NCBI RefSeq assembly: GCF_013387455.1
Contig: NZ_VWNC01000001.1
Coordinates: 496,001-560,000 of the forward strand
Source: Mariprofundus sp. NF
GTDB taxonomy: Bacteria > Pseudomonadota > Zetaproteobacteria > Mariprofundales > Mariprofundaceae
Length of the DNA: 64,000 nucleotides
Reading direction: 5' to 3'
A model generated the notes under the pieces. The model had not been told where the DNA came from. It worked only from the letters and a program-made list of their open reading frames with translations, and did not search any database. Position 1 is the first letter of the stretch, and each line of letters starts with the position of its first letter. Below, one piece after another: positions 1-8,596 of the stretch. The translations under genes and the position numbers were made by a program.

Positions 1-2
1 TT

Positions 3-77
3 ATTTTACCGGAGCATAAGGCGGATAACGATGTTCGTATTCGGATGGAGATCTTCAGACTAGCCACATCAGGTTGA
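3..77 (+). CDS. Possible C-terminal tail of a gene entering from the left
   Basis: Frame 3 is open from the window edge to a TGA at 75-77 and gives a 24-residue tail with ordinary composition, including PEHKADNDVRIRMEIF. Only this end is visible, so family and function cannot be named. It could also be chance, since a short open stretch proves little. The next gene begins 76 bases later. Confidence 0.25.
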   Translation: MLPEHKADNDVRIRMEIFRLATSG

Positions 78-153
78 TGTTTTGTAGCCGAGGCACCAGC
101 AACCAGTAGTAACTTAATGCTTTATTGTACCTTAATTGCGTAAGGGAGATGTT

Positions 154-1866
154 ATGTCTTATGAGCAGAAATTAAATGAATTCATCAAACACGTTGAAAG
201 GCTGAGGCGTGTGAATCGAGTTGCAGTGATTAAGCAAAATAAAATCATGGACCAGCTCATGAAGAAAGTTGCTAAAATGGATGATGGGTTCCTCGTCAAC
301 GATCAGGTTATAAGTGAATTTTCCTCCCTGATTCCAAGTCGTCTGTATATCAGTTCAAAACATGATTTTGATTCAGCCTCTAAAGCTTTATGCCAAAAGA
401 TATTTAAAGACCGGATGCATATGCTCAATACGAGGCTAGAAACTCTATGGGATGGTGAGGGATGTTATCCCATCGCATCGCTTTTTGTAGTAATGCAAGC
501 AAGTGAATTAGTTAGCATCTCAGCTAAACGGATTACTGCAGATACTGTGTCTAAAGGTGATAGAGCCTATATGAATTTGCTTGATGCTTTCAGAGATAAT
601 TTTGAAAGCTATAAATCATTTTTGGTAAGAGAAATTAAGAATTCGGAATATAAGGGGAAAGAAGACCTTATTTATGATGCGATATTATCAGAATATGAAT
701 TGTTTATGTATGAGTTAGAATGTCTTTGGTGCAAATCCGAGGTGAAAAATAAGAGGCAATTTCAGGGAGGCTTCAGAGCTCGTAAGGATACCTCAATTGC
801 TCATAAGAAGGTTAAATGTAAAGAGCCCTCTATTCAGCTTTGTGATTCAAAAGAAGTTAAAAAGCTGGTTGATTTATTGAGAAACTCACAAAAGAAAAAT
901 CATGAGGTCTACATACCTTTGTTAGAAGATCTGCTCACCACTAACGGCCGGGCCTCTTTAGCAATGGTTCCAAAAAACTACAAAGATGTGCTGGTCAAAT
1001 TCAGATTAAGGTTTCCGCACCTTTCGACTCTGGCCGACGAAATCGAAATGAATTTATGTCTATCTATGTTGGGTGGTTCTAAAGCACCTCTGAAACTCTT
1101 TGATTCAATGTATATCTTTGATGGTCCACCAGGGGTAGGGAAGACTGCGGCGCTACACTATTTGGCTAAAGAGTTTGGAGTAAAGCATAGGATCATCGGC
1201 GCTGCGGAGCTGACAAATGGGTTTGATATTTCCGGTCAATCACGTGGGTGGGGGACGGGAAAGCCGGGCCATGTTGCAAACCTTCTTATAGAAAACCGGA
1301 TGCCAAATTGTTTAATTATAATGGATGAAATTGATAAAATGATTGAGGGGTCAAACAACTTTCCGCCAGCCCAACCGCTGTATACTTTACTGGAACGGAT
1401 GAGTGCTAAACGGTTCAGGGATGAATTCTACGACTTTGAAATTGATGCGAGTTTCATAAATTGGGCCGCTACGTCAAATAACATTAAAAGGGTGCCTGAG
1501 CCGATTAGAGATAGAGCACACGTTATCAATGTTTCTTGTCCAAGTTTAGAGCAAAGAATCCAGATTTCATCGATCTTGTATGAAGATTTACTGGCAGAAA
1601 ATAAGCAGGGGTGGGGCAAGTGTTTTTTTTCTGAAATAGGTGGTGATATCCCTTTTATAGTTGCGTCAGTAGATGGGATCTCAATCAGAGGGATGCAGCA
1701 GATCATTATGAGGTCCATTTCATTAGTAGCTAATCGCGTTGAAGGACAAAAGATCACTTCAGAACAGTTAGAACTGAAAGACACAGATGTGTTGGCAGCT
1801 ATCCAAATGTTAGGGATGAAGGGCGACTCTAAATCTCAAAATGGGATTGGGTTTATTCTTAATTAG
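154..1866 (+). CDS. Lon-like AAA+ ATPase of unknown role
   Basis: A 570-residue protein whose C-terminal half is an AAA+ module. It shows Walker A GPPGVGKT near residue 324, Walker B LIIMDEID near 387, a sensor-1 stretch WAATSNN near 437, a possible arginine finger in IRDRAH near 450 and a sensor-2 arginine in SIRGMQQ near 510. The layout resembles the ATPase module of Lon, but no Ser-Lys protease domain follows. The first 300 residues are helical, charged and unrecognised. The ATG at 154 is preferred over a TTG at 136 because AGGGAG sits six bases before it. The gene stops two bases before a tandem repeat array. It lies in an AT-rich island, so a defence or element-maintenance role is possible but not shown. 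Confidence 0.8.
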   Translation: MSYEQKLNEFIKHVERLRRVNRVAVIKQNKIMDQLMKKVAKMDDGFLVNDQVISEFSSLIPSRLYISSKHDFDSASKALCQKIFKDRMHMLNTRLETLWDGEGCYPIASLFVVMQASELVSISAKRITADTVSKGDRAYMNLLDAFRDNFESYKSFLVREIKNSEYKGKEDLIYDAILSEYELFMYELECLWCKSEVKNKRQFQGGFRARKDTSIAHKKVKCKEPSIQLCDSKEVKKLVDLLRNSQKKNHEVYIPLLEDLLTTNGRASLAMVPKNYKDVLVKFRLRFPHLSTLADEIEMNLCLSMLGGSKAPLKLFDSMYIFDGPPGVGKTAALHYLAKEFGVKHRIIGAAELTNGFDISGQSRGWGTGKPGHVANLLIENRMPNCLIIMDEIDKMIEGSNNFPPAQPLYTLLERMSAKRFRDEFYDFEIDASFINWAATSNNIKRVPEPIRDRAHVINVSCPSLEQRIQISSILYEDLLAENKQGWGKCFFSEIGGDIPFIVASVDGISIRGMQQIIMRSISLVANRVEGQKITSEQLELKDTDVLAAIQMLGMKGDSKSQNGIGFILN

Positions 1867-1867
1867 G

Positions 1868-2360
1868 CTGCCAGCAAAGTGCCAGCACTTTTTCCAGCAG
1901 ACACGAATCAGGTGCTGGCACCTTATTTTCCAACGTTTCTTGGGGGGTGAGGGTTCTCTCAGAAGTTGCATCGTGAAGGGCTGCCAGCAAAGTGCCAGCA
2001 CTTTTTCCAGCAGACACGAATCAGGTGCTGGCACCTTATTTTCCAACGTTTCTTGGGGGGTGAGGGTTCTCTAAGAAGTTGCATCGTGAAGGGATGCCAG
2101 CAAAGTGCCAGCACTTTTTCCAGCAGACACGAATCAGGTGCTGGCACCTTATTTTCCAACGTTTCTTGGGTGGTGAGGGTTCTCTCAGAAGTTGCATCGT
2201 GAAGGGATGCCAGCAAAGTGCCAGCACTTTTTCCAGCAGGCACGAATCAGGTGCTGGCACCTTATTTCTCAACGTTTCTTGGGTGGTGAGGGGCTCTCAG
2301 AAATTGCGGTATGAAGATTTGCCAGCAAAGTGCCAGCATTTTTTGCCAGCAGATACAAAT
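1868..2360. repeat. Tandem 113-bp repeats with internal inverted repeats
   Basis: Four near-identical units start at 1868, 1981, 2094 and 2207, and a degraded fifth starts near 2319. Each unit opens with two direct copies of TGCCAGCA 11 bases apart, then a weaker CCAGCAG, then the inverted form. GTGCCAGCAC and GTGCTGGCAC can pair across a loop of about 23 bases. The rest of the unit is a conserved spacer containing CCAACGTTTCTTGGG. A further TGCCAGCA pair sits at about 2429-2452. The array begins right after the AAA+ gene. It may be a set of protein-binding sites (iteron or partition-like) or a series of RNA hairpins; the sequence does not decide. Confidence 0.9.
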
Positions 2361-2489
2361 TACATGCTGGCACTTTGGTTGTTGTTGGTTTTTTAACGGG
2401 CTGAGTTCTTCAATGAATGTCAAATATGGTTGCCAGCACTTTTGCCAGCAACGTAATGAATGGTTCTATAAATTCAGGTTTTCAGAGTT

Positions 2490-2543
2490 GAACGGGTAAA
2501 GTTAACGGGTAGTTGTAACGGGTACTTTTTTATTTACCCGTTA
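2490..2543. repeat. 13-bp-spaced AACGGGTA repeats ending in a hairpin
   Basis: GAACGGGTA at 2490 and TAACGGGTA at 2503 and 2516 are spaced exactly 13 bases apart. An inverted copy, TACCCGTTA, follows at 2535-2543. The last direct copy and the inverted copy form a 9-bp stem with a 10-base T-rich loop. A related TAACGGG lies at 2394. The pattern looks like an operator or iteron cluster. From here to the end of the next gene (2544-2834) I see no gene or other clear signal. Confidence 0.7.
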
Positions 2544-2834
2544 AGATAGGGAAGGGGTCGTCTTACCATGAACAATTGAATGTGCCTTTTAAAGTCGCCG
2601 AAAACGTCCAAAAAACCATGGGTCTGAAATTGATAGGGTTTAACTATAATGGGTTAGCTCTACCTAAGGATGATTTATGAAAATGATGTCAGATTATATT
2701 TTCTGGTAAATGGCAGCTATAGGTTTATTCCAATGGGTTTGATCGAATAACGTTATTTTTTGCTGCCAAATAAATTTAAGGGGTGATGGCATCAAGGAAT
2801 CAAAACCCGGAACTTTGACGACTATCAATGAGGC

Positions 2835-4514
2835 TCAGGTCTCTGCTTGGTTTTCTCTCAAGATATCTTCTGTAGGCATTCTTCTGATTAAAGGCTTAAG
2901 GCGTAAGTCGATCTGATTGTAAGAGATGATTCTTGGGTCGGTACAGATCACAGGGAAGCGGCTGATGACGTAATGTTCAATTTTGTCGAGTCCAAGCGCT
3001 CCTTTGAGCAAATGTTCGCGTTTTTCTTCCTTGGCTAGTGCACGACGGTAATAGTTTACTCGTGAGCGGTTGTAGCGAACGAATAGCTTTCGGTCGTTCT
3101 CTACCTTGGCCAGGTCAATCCAATTGTTTTTACACTGAAAGTTATAAATCACTCCACAATGCGTAGTGACCACATCAAACTCCTTGCGATTAATCCGTTT
3201 TATGTCGGTGACATGAAAGCCTATCGTTTCGAGGTCTCGTTTGATCATGTCCTCAAAAATGAATCCACTATGAATTTGGAATCGGCGACGGCTTCCAAGA
3301 TGTACATTCTTGAAGACGTAGAGAAAACGCATTAGAAGATTGACGTTAGATACCACCATATCACCTAAGTTGATGAAAGGCTCAAAAGCATTTGTATTTC
3401 TGGCATAATTGCTAGGCACATTCACTAGCAGTAGTTCTAGCTCATCTGGGTTAAGGCGTGTCTGTGCGAGTAGCATCACCCGGAACTTGGTCTTTGGTAT
3501 TTCAATGAAATAATCATCTCTACACTGTCGGGAAAATGCGATTATTAATTGTGCCATCGTCGAGAAATCAGAATCATTAAGACCAAACGTTGCGTAAGCT
3601 GCTTGAATCAATTTTACGGCGTTACGCAACTCAGATGCAGAAAAGATCTTTTTGGGATCAATGTTCTCCAATTTTGGTTGAATGAATTGATCTGGACGTA
3701 GTTCGGCCATGGCATGGATGGAGGCTCGTTCAGGTTCTAGGTACAACCCTTCCAAAGTCTCGAATGAGTGACTGGCCATCGCGCCAGTCTCACCGACTTC
3801 CAAACTGAAATTATCCAAAGTCTCTAAAAGGATAAGTTGTTGATGAAAGCTAGTGATCGAGATACAGCTTTGTTCAATTTGGGGCAGAAGGACATTCAGT
3901 GTGTCGAGCGATGTTAGGATCTTTTGCCCTCGGCATGCATAGGGCATGGTGTATAGCAATGAAACAAGATGACGACGGCGTGACTGGAAATACTTCACCG
4001 CGCCTCCCACTCGGTCGAGTGCTATCCCGTCGCCAAAGGATGTCTGACCATGCATTCGGAATGAACTAGCGATACTTCCAATTTGCAGCATAGTGAGCAA
4101 ATAGCGCCGTACTACCGCTGGTTCGAAATGGGGTGATAGAATTTGCTTCACAATCTGCCAAGCAGGCTCTGGATTGGAGATGAAACGGTCATCGATCAGA
4201 ATCGTCAGTAGGCGCTCACTCAAGCCAGGATCCTCAATCTCGAATAAAGGAATGTTGATGAATTCTTCGATTGCCTGGATCGTCCCATGGAGGGCCTTAA
4301 TTGCATGCGGTAACTGGTACTGTGATAAAACTGAGATAATACCCTGACTATGAAGTGCCAGTTGGGTTTCAATCAGGGCTCTCACCTCGTTCCCCTCAAC
4401 ACGTCGAGTCGAGAAGGGATTGGGATCCATATCCCCAACAATATTATTGTTCATATCCTCAGAGTACACACAATATATGATCCTTATAACTTTATTTTCA
4501 ATTTGATAAAGCAT
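2835..4514 (-). CDS. Unrecognised protein with C-terminal PD-(D/E)XK-type nuclease motif
   Basis: A 559-residue protein that I do not recognise as a whole. Near the C-terminus FEDMIKRDLE (about residue 418) is followed by EFDVVTT (about 444) and NFQCKNN (about 459). An acidic helix, then an Asp, then a Gln-x-Lys strand is the usual order in PD-(D/E)XK nuclease folds, with Gln in place of Glu. The N-terminal 400 residues are mostly helical with no clear motif. The ATG at 4514 has no good ribosome site; an in-frame ATG at 4454 follows GAGG very closely and could be the true start. It is transcribed divergently from the ABC-3C genes, which hints at a linked role. Nuclease activity is inference. 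Confidence 0.65.
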   Translation of the reverse strand: MLYQIENKVIRIIYCVYSEDMNNNIVGDMDPNPFSTRRVEGNEVRALIETQLALHSQGIISVLSQYQLPHAIKALHGTIQAIEEFINIPLFEIEDPGLSERLLTILIDDRFISNPEPAWQIVKQILSPHFEPAVVRRYLLTMLQIGSIASSFRMHGQTSFGDGIALDRVGGAVKYFQSRRRHLVSLLYTMPYACRGQKILTSLDTLNVLLPQIEQSCISITSFHQQLILLETLDNFSLEVGETGAMASHSFETLEGLYLEPERASIHAMAELRPDQFIQPKLENIDPKKIFSASELRNAVKLIQAAYATFGLNDSDFSTMAQLIIAFSRQCRDDYFIEIPKTKFRVMLLAQTRLNPDELELLLVNVPSNYARNTNAFEPFINLGDMVVSNVNLLMRFLYVFKNVHLGSRRRFQIHSGFIFEDMIKRDLETIGFHVTDIKRINRKEFDVVTTHCGVIYNFQCKNNWIDLAKVENDRKLFVRYNRSRVNYYRRALAKEEKREHLLKGALGLDKIEHYVISRFPVICTDPRIISYNQIDLRLKPLIRRMPTEDILRENQAET

Positions 4515-4612
4515 CGAACGTAGATGCAGGATTGCATGAATGGGCTAATGCGGACATTCACAAATGGAGATGTATGGTCTATGCTCTATTATTAGGGGTG
4601 GAATCTTCATAT

Positions 4613-5575
4613 ATGAATAGGCATGAGTACATCCAGCAGATTATTAAGTCACTTACTTGGCTGTCGACTGAAGTGTCTGTTAGTAACTCCATGAACTTTA
4701 CTGACATTAATGTTCACTCTGAGAATTTCTATCGAGATTTGCTTAATCTTGCTTTTGATTATGAACTAGTGAATATCAATATTCTTGACCAAAATGCCGC
4801 AGCTATAGATCTTGGTGATGAAAAAAATAGTATCGCTATCCAGATCACTTCCACATCAGGTCTAGTCAAGACAACTCATACTGTAACAAAATTTATTGAT
4901 AAGAAGTTATATCAAAAATACGGCAGGCTGATCATTCTCAATATAGGTGAAAAGGTGGATCATAGGGCTTCAAAAGTTGGGGATGCCAGTGCCTATGAGT
5001 TAGATACTAAGTCAGATATTTGGGGTATTAAAGAATTAAGTGCTAAGATCAATAATTTGCCAACACCAAGGCTAAAGCAGGTGTGTGATTTTTTGAATGA
5101 AGAATTACACATGAAGCCAGTTGGTGCTGTGCCAAAAAATGTTTCAACTATAATTAACCTGATCGAGCTAATTAGTGATGAAGAGCATCCTGAAGTTGGA
5201 AATGGGTGCTTGGAAGAGCCATTTCCCACCGAGAAAATATACAAGAGATTTGCTGACCATTCAGTATTTCTTGAGAAAGAATACCTGACACTATATCAAG
5301 ATTATGGAGCAGTATTGGATTCTGTCGAAAAAGAAGCAGATATTAGTCCTGTAAAGCTTCGTCGTGCTGCTCAACACCTCAAGAGCTTCAGTGATAGTGT
5401 TCTCACCGAGTGTAATGCTGATCCTAAGGTTGCGATCAATAAGATCGTAGAATATTTCACAAACGCACTTCAATCAAAAGGGTGTGGTTTTGATACTGGT
5501 GCCGTTGAATTCTATATAATTAAACAGTTGATTATGTGTAATGTGTTTCCAAATAAAGAGGCATCGAATGGCTAG
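4613..5575 (+). CDS. ABC-3C system SMEK-domain protein
   Basis: A 320-residue protein that opens MNRHEYIQQIIKSL and carries the conserved block NFTDINVHSENF, then AAAIDLGD and IAIQITSTS (about residues 62-82). These are hallmarks of the SMEK domain found in ABC-three-component systems. The Asp plus Gln-x-Thr arrangement resembles a nuclease-type fold, but catalysis is not established. The C-terminal part (about 200-315) fits the helical ABC-3C C-terminal region. An upstream frame to 4532 exists, but family members start at MNR, so the ATG at 4613 is used, with AGGGG about 14 bases before it. The stop overlaps the next gene, so the three genes are probably one operon. Confidence 0.85.
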   Translation: MNRHEYIQQIIKSLTWLSTEVSVSNSMNFTDINVHSENFYRDLLNLAFDYELVNINILDQNAAAIDLGDEKNSIAIQITSTSGLVKTTHTVTKFIDKKLYQKYGRLIILNIGEKVDHRASKVGDASAYELDTKSDIWGIKELSAKINNLPTPRLKQVCDFLNEELHMKPVGAVPKNVSTIINLIELISDEEHPEVGNGCLEEPFPTEKIYKRFADHSVFLEKEYLTLYQDYGAVLDSVEKEADISPVKLRRAAQHLKSFSDSVLTECNADPKVAINKIVEYFTNALQSKGCGFDTGAVEFYIIKQLIMCNVFPNKEASNG

Positions 5576-5810
5576 TCTTATATCTAAAAATGAAGATATG
5601 ACAAAATCTGCACCTTATATCGGCTTTGAAATATTAAAGCTGCTGAAGGACAGTGGTGAATCACGCTTAAGTATATTTGATATTGCAAAAAAACTTCGTA
5701 AAACCAACAAGACAAGTGCTAGAAGTATTTATTACGGGATGTTGTTTCTATACTCACTTGATATCGTTGATTTTGACGAACCGTATGTAATTCAAAATGT
5801 TGAAAGTTAG
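5568..5810 (+). CDS. ABC-3C middle component (MC6-like)
   Basis: An 80-residue protein located between the SMEK gene and the DUF2326 ATPase, which is where the small middle component of ABC-3C systems sits. The sequence, with IGFEILKLLKDSGESRLSIF and a following helix-turn-helix-like stretch, fits the small winged-helix type of middle component. The ATG at 5568 overlaps the SMEK stop by eight bases and has AAAGAGG seven bases upstream; an earlier frame start at 5541 is unlikely. It probably bridges the ATPase and the SMEK protein. That role comes from family knowledge; the exact MC class is my best guess. Confidence 0.75.
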   Translation: MASLISKNEDMTKSAPYIGFEILKLLKDSGESRLSIFDIAKKLRKTNKTSARSIYYGMLFLYSLDIVDFDEPYVIQNVES

Positions 5811-7521
5811 AAAGCTCTACAGCAAGCCAGAAACTTTTTCCCCTATCTCTTTTGTTGATGGGTTTAACTTAGTGATGGGCGAAACTACTGAGGGTGACAT
5901 TAAAACTAACGGTGTTGGTAAATCTATGGCTATAGAGTTTTTGAACTATGGTCTATTAAAACGCCATAGCGATAGTCGTGTGTCACTCATATCAGGAAAT
6001 GACCTCTCAAATAAAACAGTTGTATGTTTGGATTTTGAAATTGGACCGCACAAAATCACCACGATGCGAAGTATTGAAACACCAGAATGTCCGACTCTAA
6101 TAATTGACGGAGAAAGTAAGACCTATTCTAATTTAAGTGATGCAACTGAGCATCTAACAGTGCTGCTTTATGAATCCTCGGACGTTGAAAATGTTCCTTC
6201 TGTTCGTCAAATGATGGGGCCGCTTATTCGAGATGAGGGCTCAGAGTTTAAATCAATAATAAATTGCTTTGATACTGATAAGCGGATACCACCTGACTAT
6301 ACGCCGCATTTGTTTTTACTTCACATAGACCCGAAACCGTATACAGAAGCCAAGAATCTCTACAAGCAAATACAAATTGTATCTAAGGCTAGAAAGAAGA
6401 TGGAAGATAGCATCGAGGCCATCACTGAGAAAAAAGTGTCTGAATCAAAATCAGACCTTAACGAGCTGGAAAGCCAAGTGAGACTAATACAGCGTGATAT
6501 TGACCAGTTGGAAAACATAGAGGGTTTTGACGTTGTAAAAGAGGAAATTATTGCTGTTGAAAACGAGCTTGAACAAGAGCGTTCACGGCAAGGCGTGCTT
6601 AGATCAGAGCTGTCAAAAATAAAGCTATTTCGTGGTGATAATTATATAGATCAAGAAGAAGTTGCTGAACTATATAACCAATTCAAGGAAGGCTTGGGTG
6701 ATCTGATCAAGAAAGAAATTCAGGAAGTTTCAGCTTTCAAACAAAAAATTGATAACTTCCAAAGAACATTGATTGATAATCGCAGAGGTTCAATTGATGA
6801 GGACCTTAAAGCAATAGGCGGTAGGATAATCGCCCTAAATCGGATTTATAAGGAAAAGCTATCGCTTCTGGATCAAGAAGGTTTTTTAAAGAGCCTTAAG
6901 CAGACTATTGCAATACATCATCAGAAGATTGAAGAACATTCTGCGTTGTCATCCTTTATCAATAAATATAATGACTACGACTCTGAGCACAAAAACAAAA
7001 AAAGAGACAGGGACGAACAAGTTTACCTTCTTGAAAGTTATGTGAACGATTCCATCGGCAATGTGGAATCGGCGGAAAAGGCCATACTCGACATTCACGA
7101 ATACGTTTATGGTAATCGAAAAGGCTCTTTTGATATCAGTGTTTCAAAGAAAGCTGAAATTGTTAATTTTGATCTTCGTATTGATTCAGATGGGAGTCAC
7201 AGCATCAACCGAGAAAAGGTGTTCCTTTATGACTTGGCTTTGTTGCTAGATGCAAATGCAAGTGATCGTCACCCTGGATTACTAGTTCATGATAATATTT
7301 TTGATGTGGACCAAGACACGCTTATTAAGAGTATGAACTACATTTCAGATAACATGAGTTTATTGCAAGATAAGCAATACATTCTAACCATCAATAGTGA
7401 CAAATTCAGTGAATCAGATCATGAACTTTTAAAGTTTAATGTAGATGATTATTCAAGGGCAGCATACACGAAGGCCAACAAGTTCTTGAAGATGAATTAT
7501 CAGGAACTCTCAAGAAAATGA
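5797..7521 (+). CDS. ABC-3C system DUF2326 ATPase
   Basis: A 574-residue SMC/RecN-like ABC ATPase. The N-terminal half-site has Walker A TNGVGKS near residue 39. A long coiled coil runs from about 195 to 430 and is followed by a C-terminal lobe with Walker B-like GLLVHDNIFD near 493. This layout and the C-terminal lobe match DUF2326 proteins of ABC-3C systems. The start overlaps the middle-component gene by 14 bases with no clear ribosome site, which suggests coupled translation. In known systems the ATPase is thought to sense invading nucleic acid and drive an effector; here that is inference from the family and gene order. Confidence 0.88.
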   Translation: MLKVRKLYSKPETFSPISFVDGFNLVMGETTEGDIKTNGVGKSMAIEFLNYGLLKRHSDSRVSLISGNDLSNKTVVCLDFEIGPHKITTMRSIETPECPTLIIDGESKTYSNLSDATEHLTVLLYESSDVENVPSVRQMMGPLIRDEGSEFKSIINCFDTDKRIPPDYTPHLFLLHIDPKPYTEAKNLYKQIQIVSKARKKMEDSIEAITEKKVSESKSDLNELESQVRLIQRDIDQLENIEGFDVVKEEIIAVENELEQERSRQGVLRSELSKIKLFRGDNYIDQEEVAELYNQFKEGLGDLIKKEIQEVSAFKQKIDNFQRTLIDNRRGSIDEDLKAIGGRIIALNRIYKEKLSLLDQEGFLKSLKQTIAIHHQKIEEHSALSSFINKYNDYDSEHKNKKRDRDEQVYLLESYVNDSIGNVESAEKAILDIHEYVYGNRKGSFDISVSKKAEIVNFDLRIDSDGSHSINREKVFLYDLALLLDANASDRHPGLLVHDNIFDVDQDTLIKSMNYISDNMSLLQDKQYILTINSDKFSESDHELLKFNVDDYSRAAYTKANKFLKMNYQELSRK

Positions 7522-7593
7522 GTTTGGCTAAAGCAGCTAACAAATGCTGGGCTTGGATAAGAAGGTATTGAGCTTGTTATAGGGGAGGATGAT

Positions 7594-8163
7594 GTGCTGT
7601 ATAAGTACAGGGGAATAAAAGAATTTCGCTACTTCGTTGATATTGTGCTGAACAAGCGGTTTTATGCGGCACCGTATTTTGATCTTAATGACCCTATGGA
7701 AGGGCACTACTTATATAACTCTGGTGAGCTTGATTCTGATGTAAGGGATCTCATAAAGAGTCAAAAAGAAAAGCTTCGGATTTGTTCTTTGTCAAAGGTG
7801 GCAGATAATGAACTAATGTGGTCTCACTATGCAGAAGGACATCGAGGCGTTGCAATTGGGGTGACGGTTAATGAAAGCAAGCACGCAGTTGTTCCAGTTG
7901 ATTATGATGGCCCACTACAAATAGAGCGGGTTGGTATTCATAACGCTACAGCTCAAGAGATTTTATCCCACAAGTTGAAGGTATGGTCTTATGAGGAGGA
8001 GGTGCGTGTTTTTATTCGGAATAAGCAGTATGTAGATGTCAAAGTGGAAGAAGTCCTGTTGGGTCGCAGTATGAGCAAGCAAGATATTGGTTTTATTAAA
8101 AAGCTCATTGCTAGTGTTGATGAAAGCATTGAAGTGAAGGGTGCTTCCAGTAAATACGATTGA
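7594..8163 (+). CDS. DUF2971 family protein
   Basis: A 189-residue protein with the DUF2971 signature: YKYRG near the start, LNDPMEGH (about 30), LMWSHYAEGHRGVAIG (about 73-88) and KVWSYEEEVRVF (about 129-140). The biochemical role of the family is not known to me. DUF2971 genes are often found in accessory islands next to defence genes. The GTG at 7594 is chosen because AGGGGAGG lies five bases before it. It follows the ATPase gene by 72 bases on the same strand, so it may be a fourth cistron or an independent cargo gene. Confidence 0.82.
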   Translation: MLYKYRGIKEFRYFVDIVLNKRFYAAPYFDLNDPMEGHYLYNSGELDSDVRDLIKSQKEKLRICSLSKVADNELMWSHYAEGHRGVAIGVTVNESKHAVVPVDYDGPLQIERVGIHNATAQEILSHKLKVWSYEEEVRVFIRNKQYVDVKVEEVLLGRSMSKQDIGFIKKLIASVDESIEVKGASSKYD

Positions 8164-8172
8164 TTGAGGAGA

Positions 8173-8463
8173 TTAGGCCGCCATCAATATTTTCAACTCG
8201 TCATCAGTCAGGGGGTTTTCGAGAACCATTCTGATTTCAAATTCATACCAGCCAACAGATCTTATGCTGCGACCAACCTTTTCGGGATAATAGTCCAATT
8301 TTATGCCGCGATACCATGTTGATTTAGATACTCCGACTAGGCGCAACACCTCAGGTAGGCGCACGATGCGTAAATCCTCGATCGGACGGCCTTCAGTGAT
8401 TCTTTGTTTGGTTTGAAATAACATAGTGTGGCAGATGTTACTGTTCTGATTTTTCGATACCAA
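8173..8463 (-). CDS. AlpA-like excisionase/regulator
   Basis: A 96-residue DNA-binding protein. IVRLPEVLRLVGVSKSTWYR followed by YPEKVGRSIRSVGWYEFEI is the MerR-type helix-turn-helix of the AlpA family. These proteins regulate or assist excision of prophage-like and integrative elements. The TTG at 8463 has AAGG five bases upstream; an ATG at 8424 would give 83 residues and keep the whole DNA-binding domain, so the start is open. It is the last gene before the tRNA-derived attachment site, facing into the island, which supports the mobile-element reading. No integrase is visible in the window. Confidence 0.8.
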   Translation of the reverse strand: MVSKNQNSNICHTMLFQTKQRITEGRPIEDLRIVRLPEVLRLVGVSKSTWYRGIKLDYYPEKVGRSIRSVGWYEFEIRMVLENPLTDDELKILMAA

Positions 8464-8596
8464 ACCAACCTTGTATCTAATAGGATAGGTTGATATCTTT
8501 TTAACATATCAAAAGCACGGTATAAATGACGGTATTTTTGAGACTAAATATAAGGGTGTTTTCTGATCCTTTGGTATTTATAGGTTTTATTGGTTG

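Noticed and set aside
1868-2360. CRISPR array
   Set aside because: The whole 113-bp unit is conserved, with no unique spacers and no cas genes.
1868-2360. Integron attC sites
   Set aside because: The RYYYAAC and GTTRRRY core pair is not met, and no cassettes or integrase are seen.
1810-2499. Many small frames of 60-105 codons on both strands in the repeat array
   Set aside because: They are copies of the same repeat read in shifting frames, since 113 is not a multiple of three, and none has a ribosome site.
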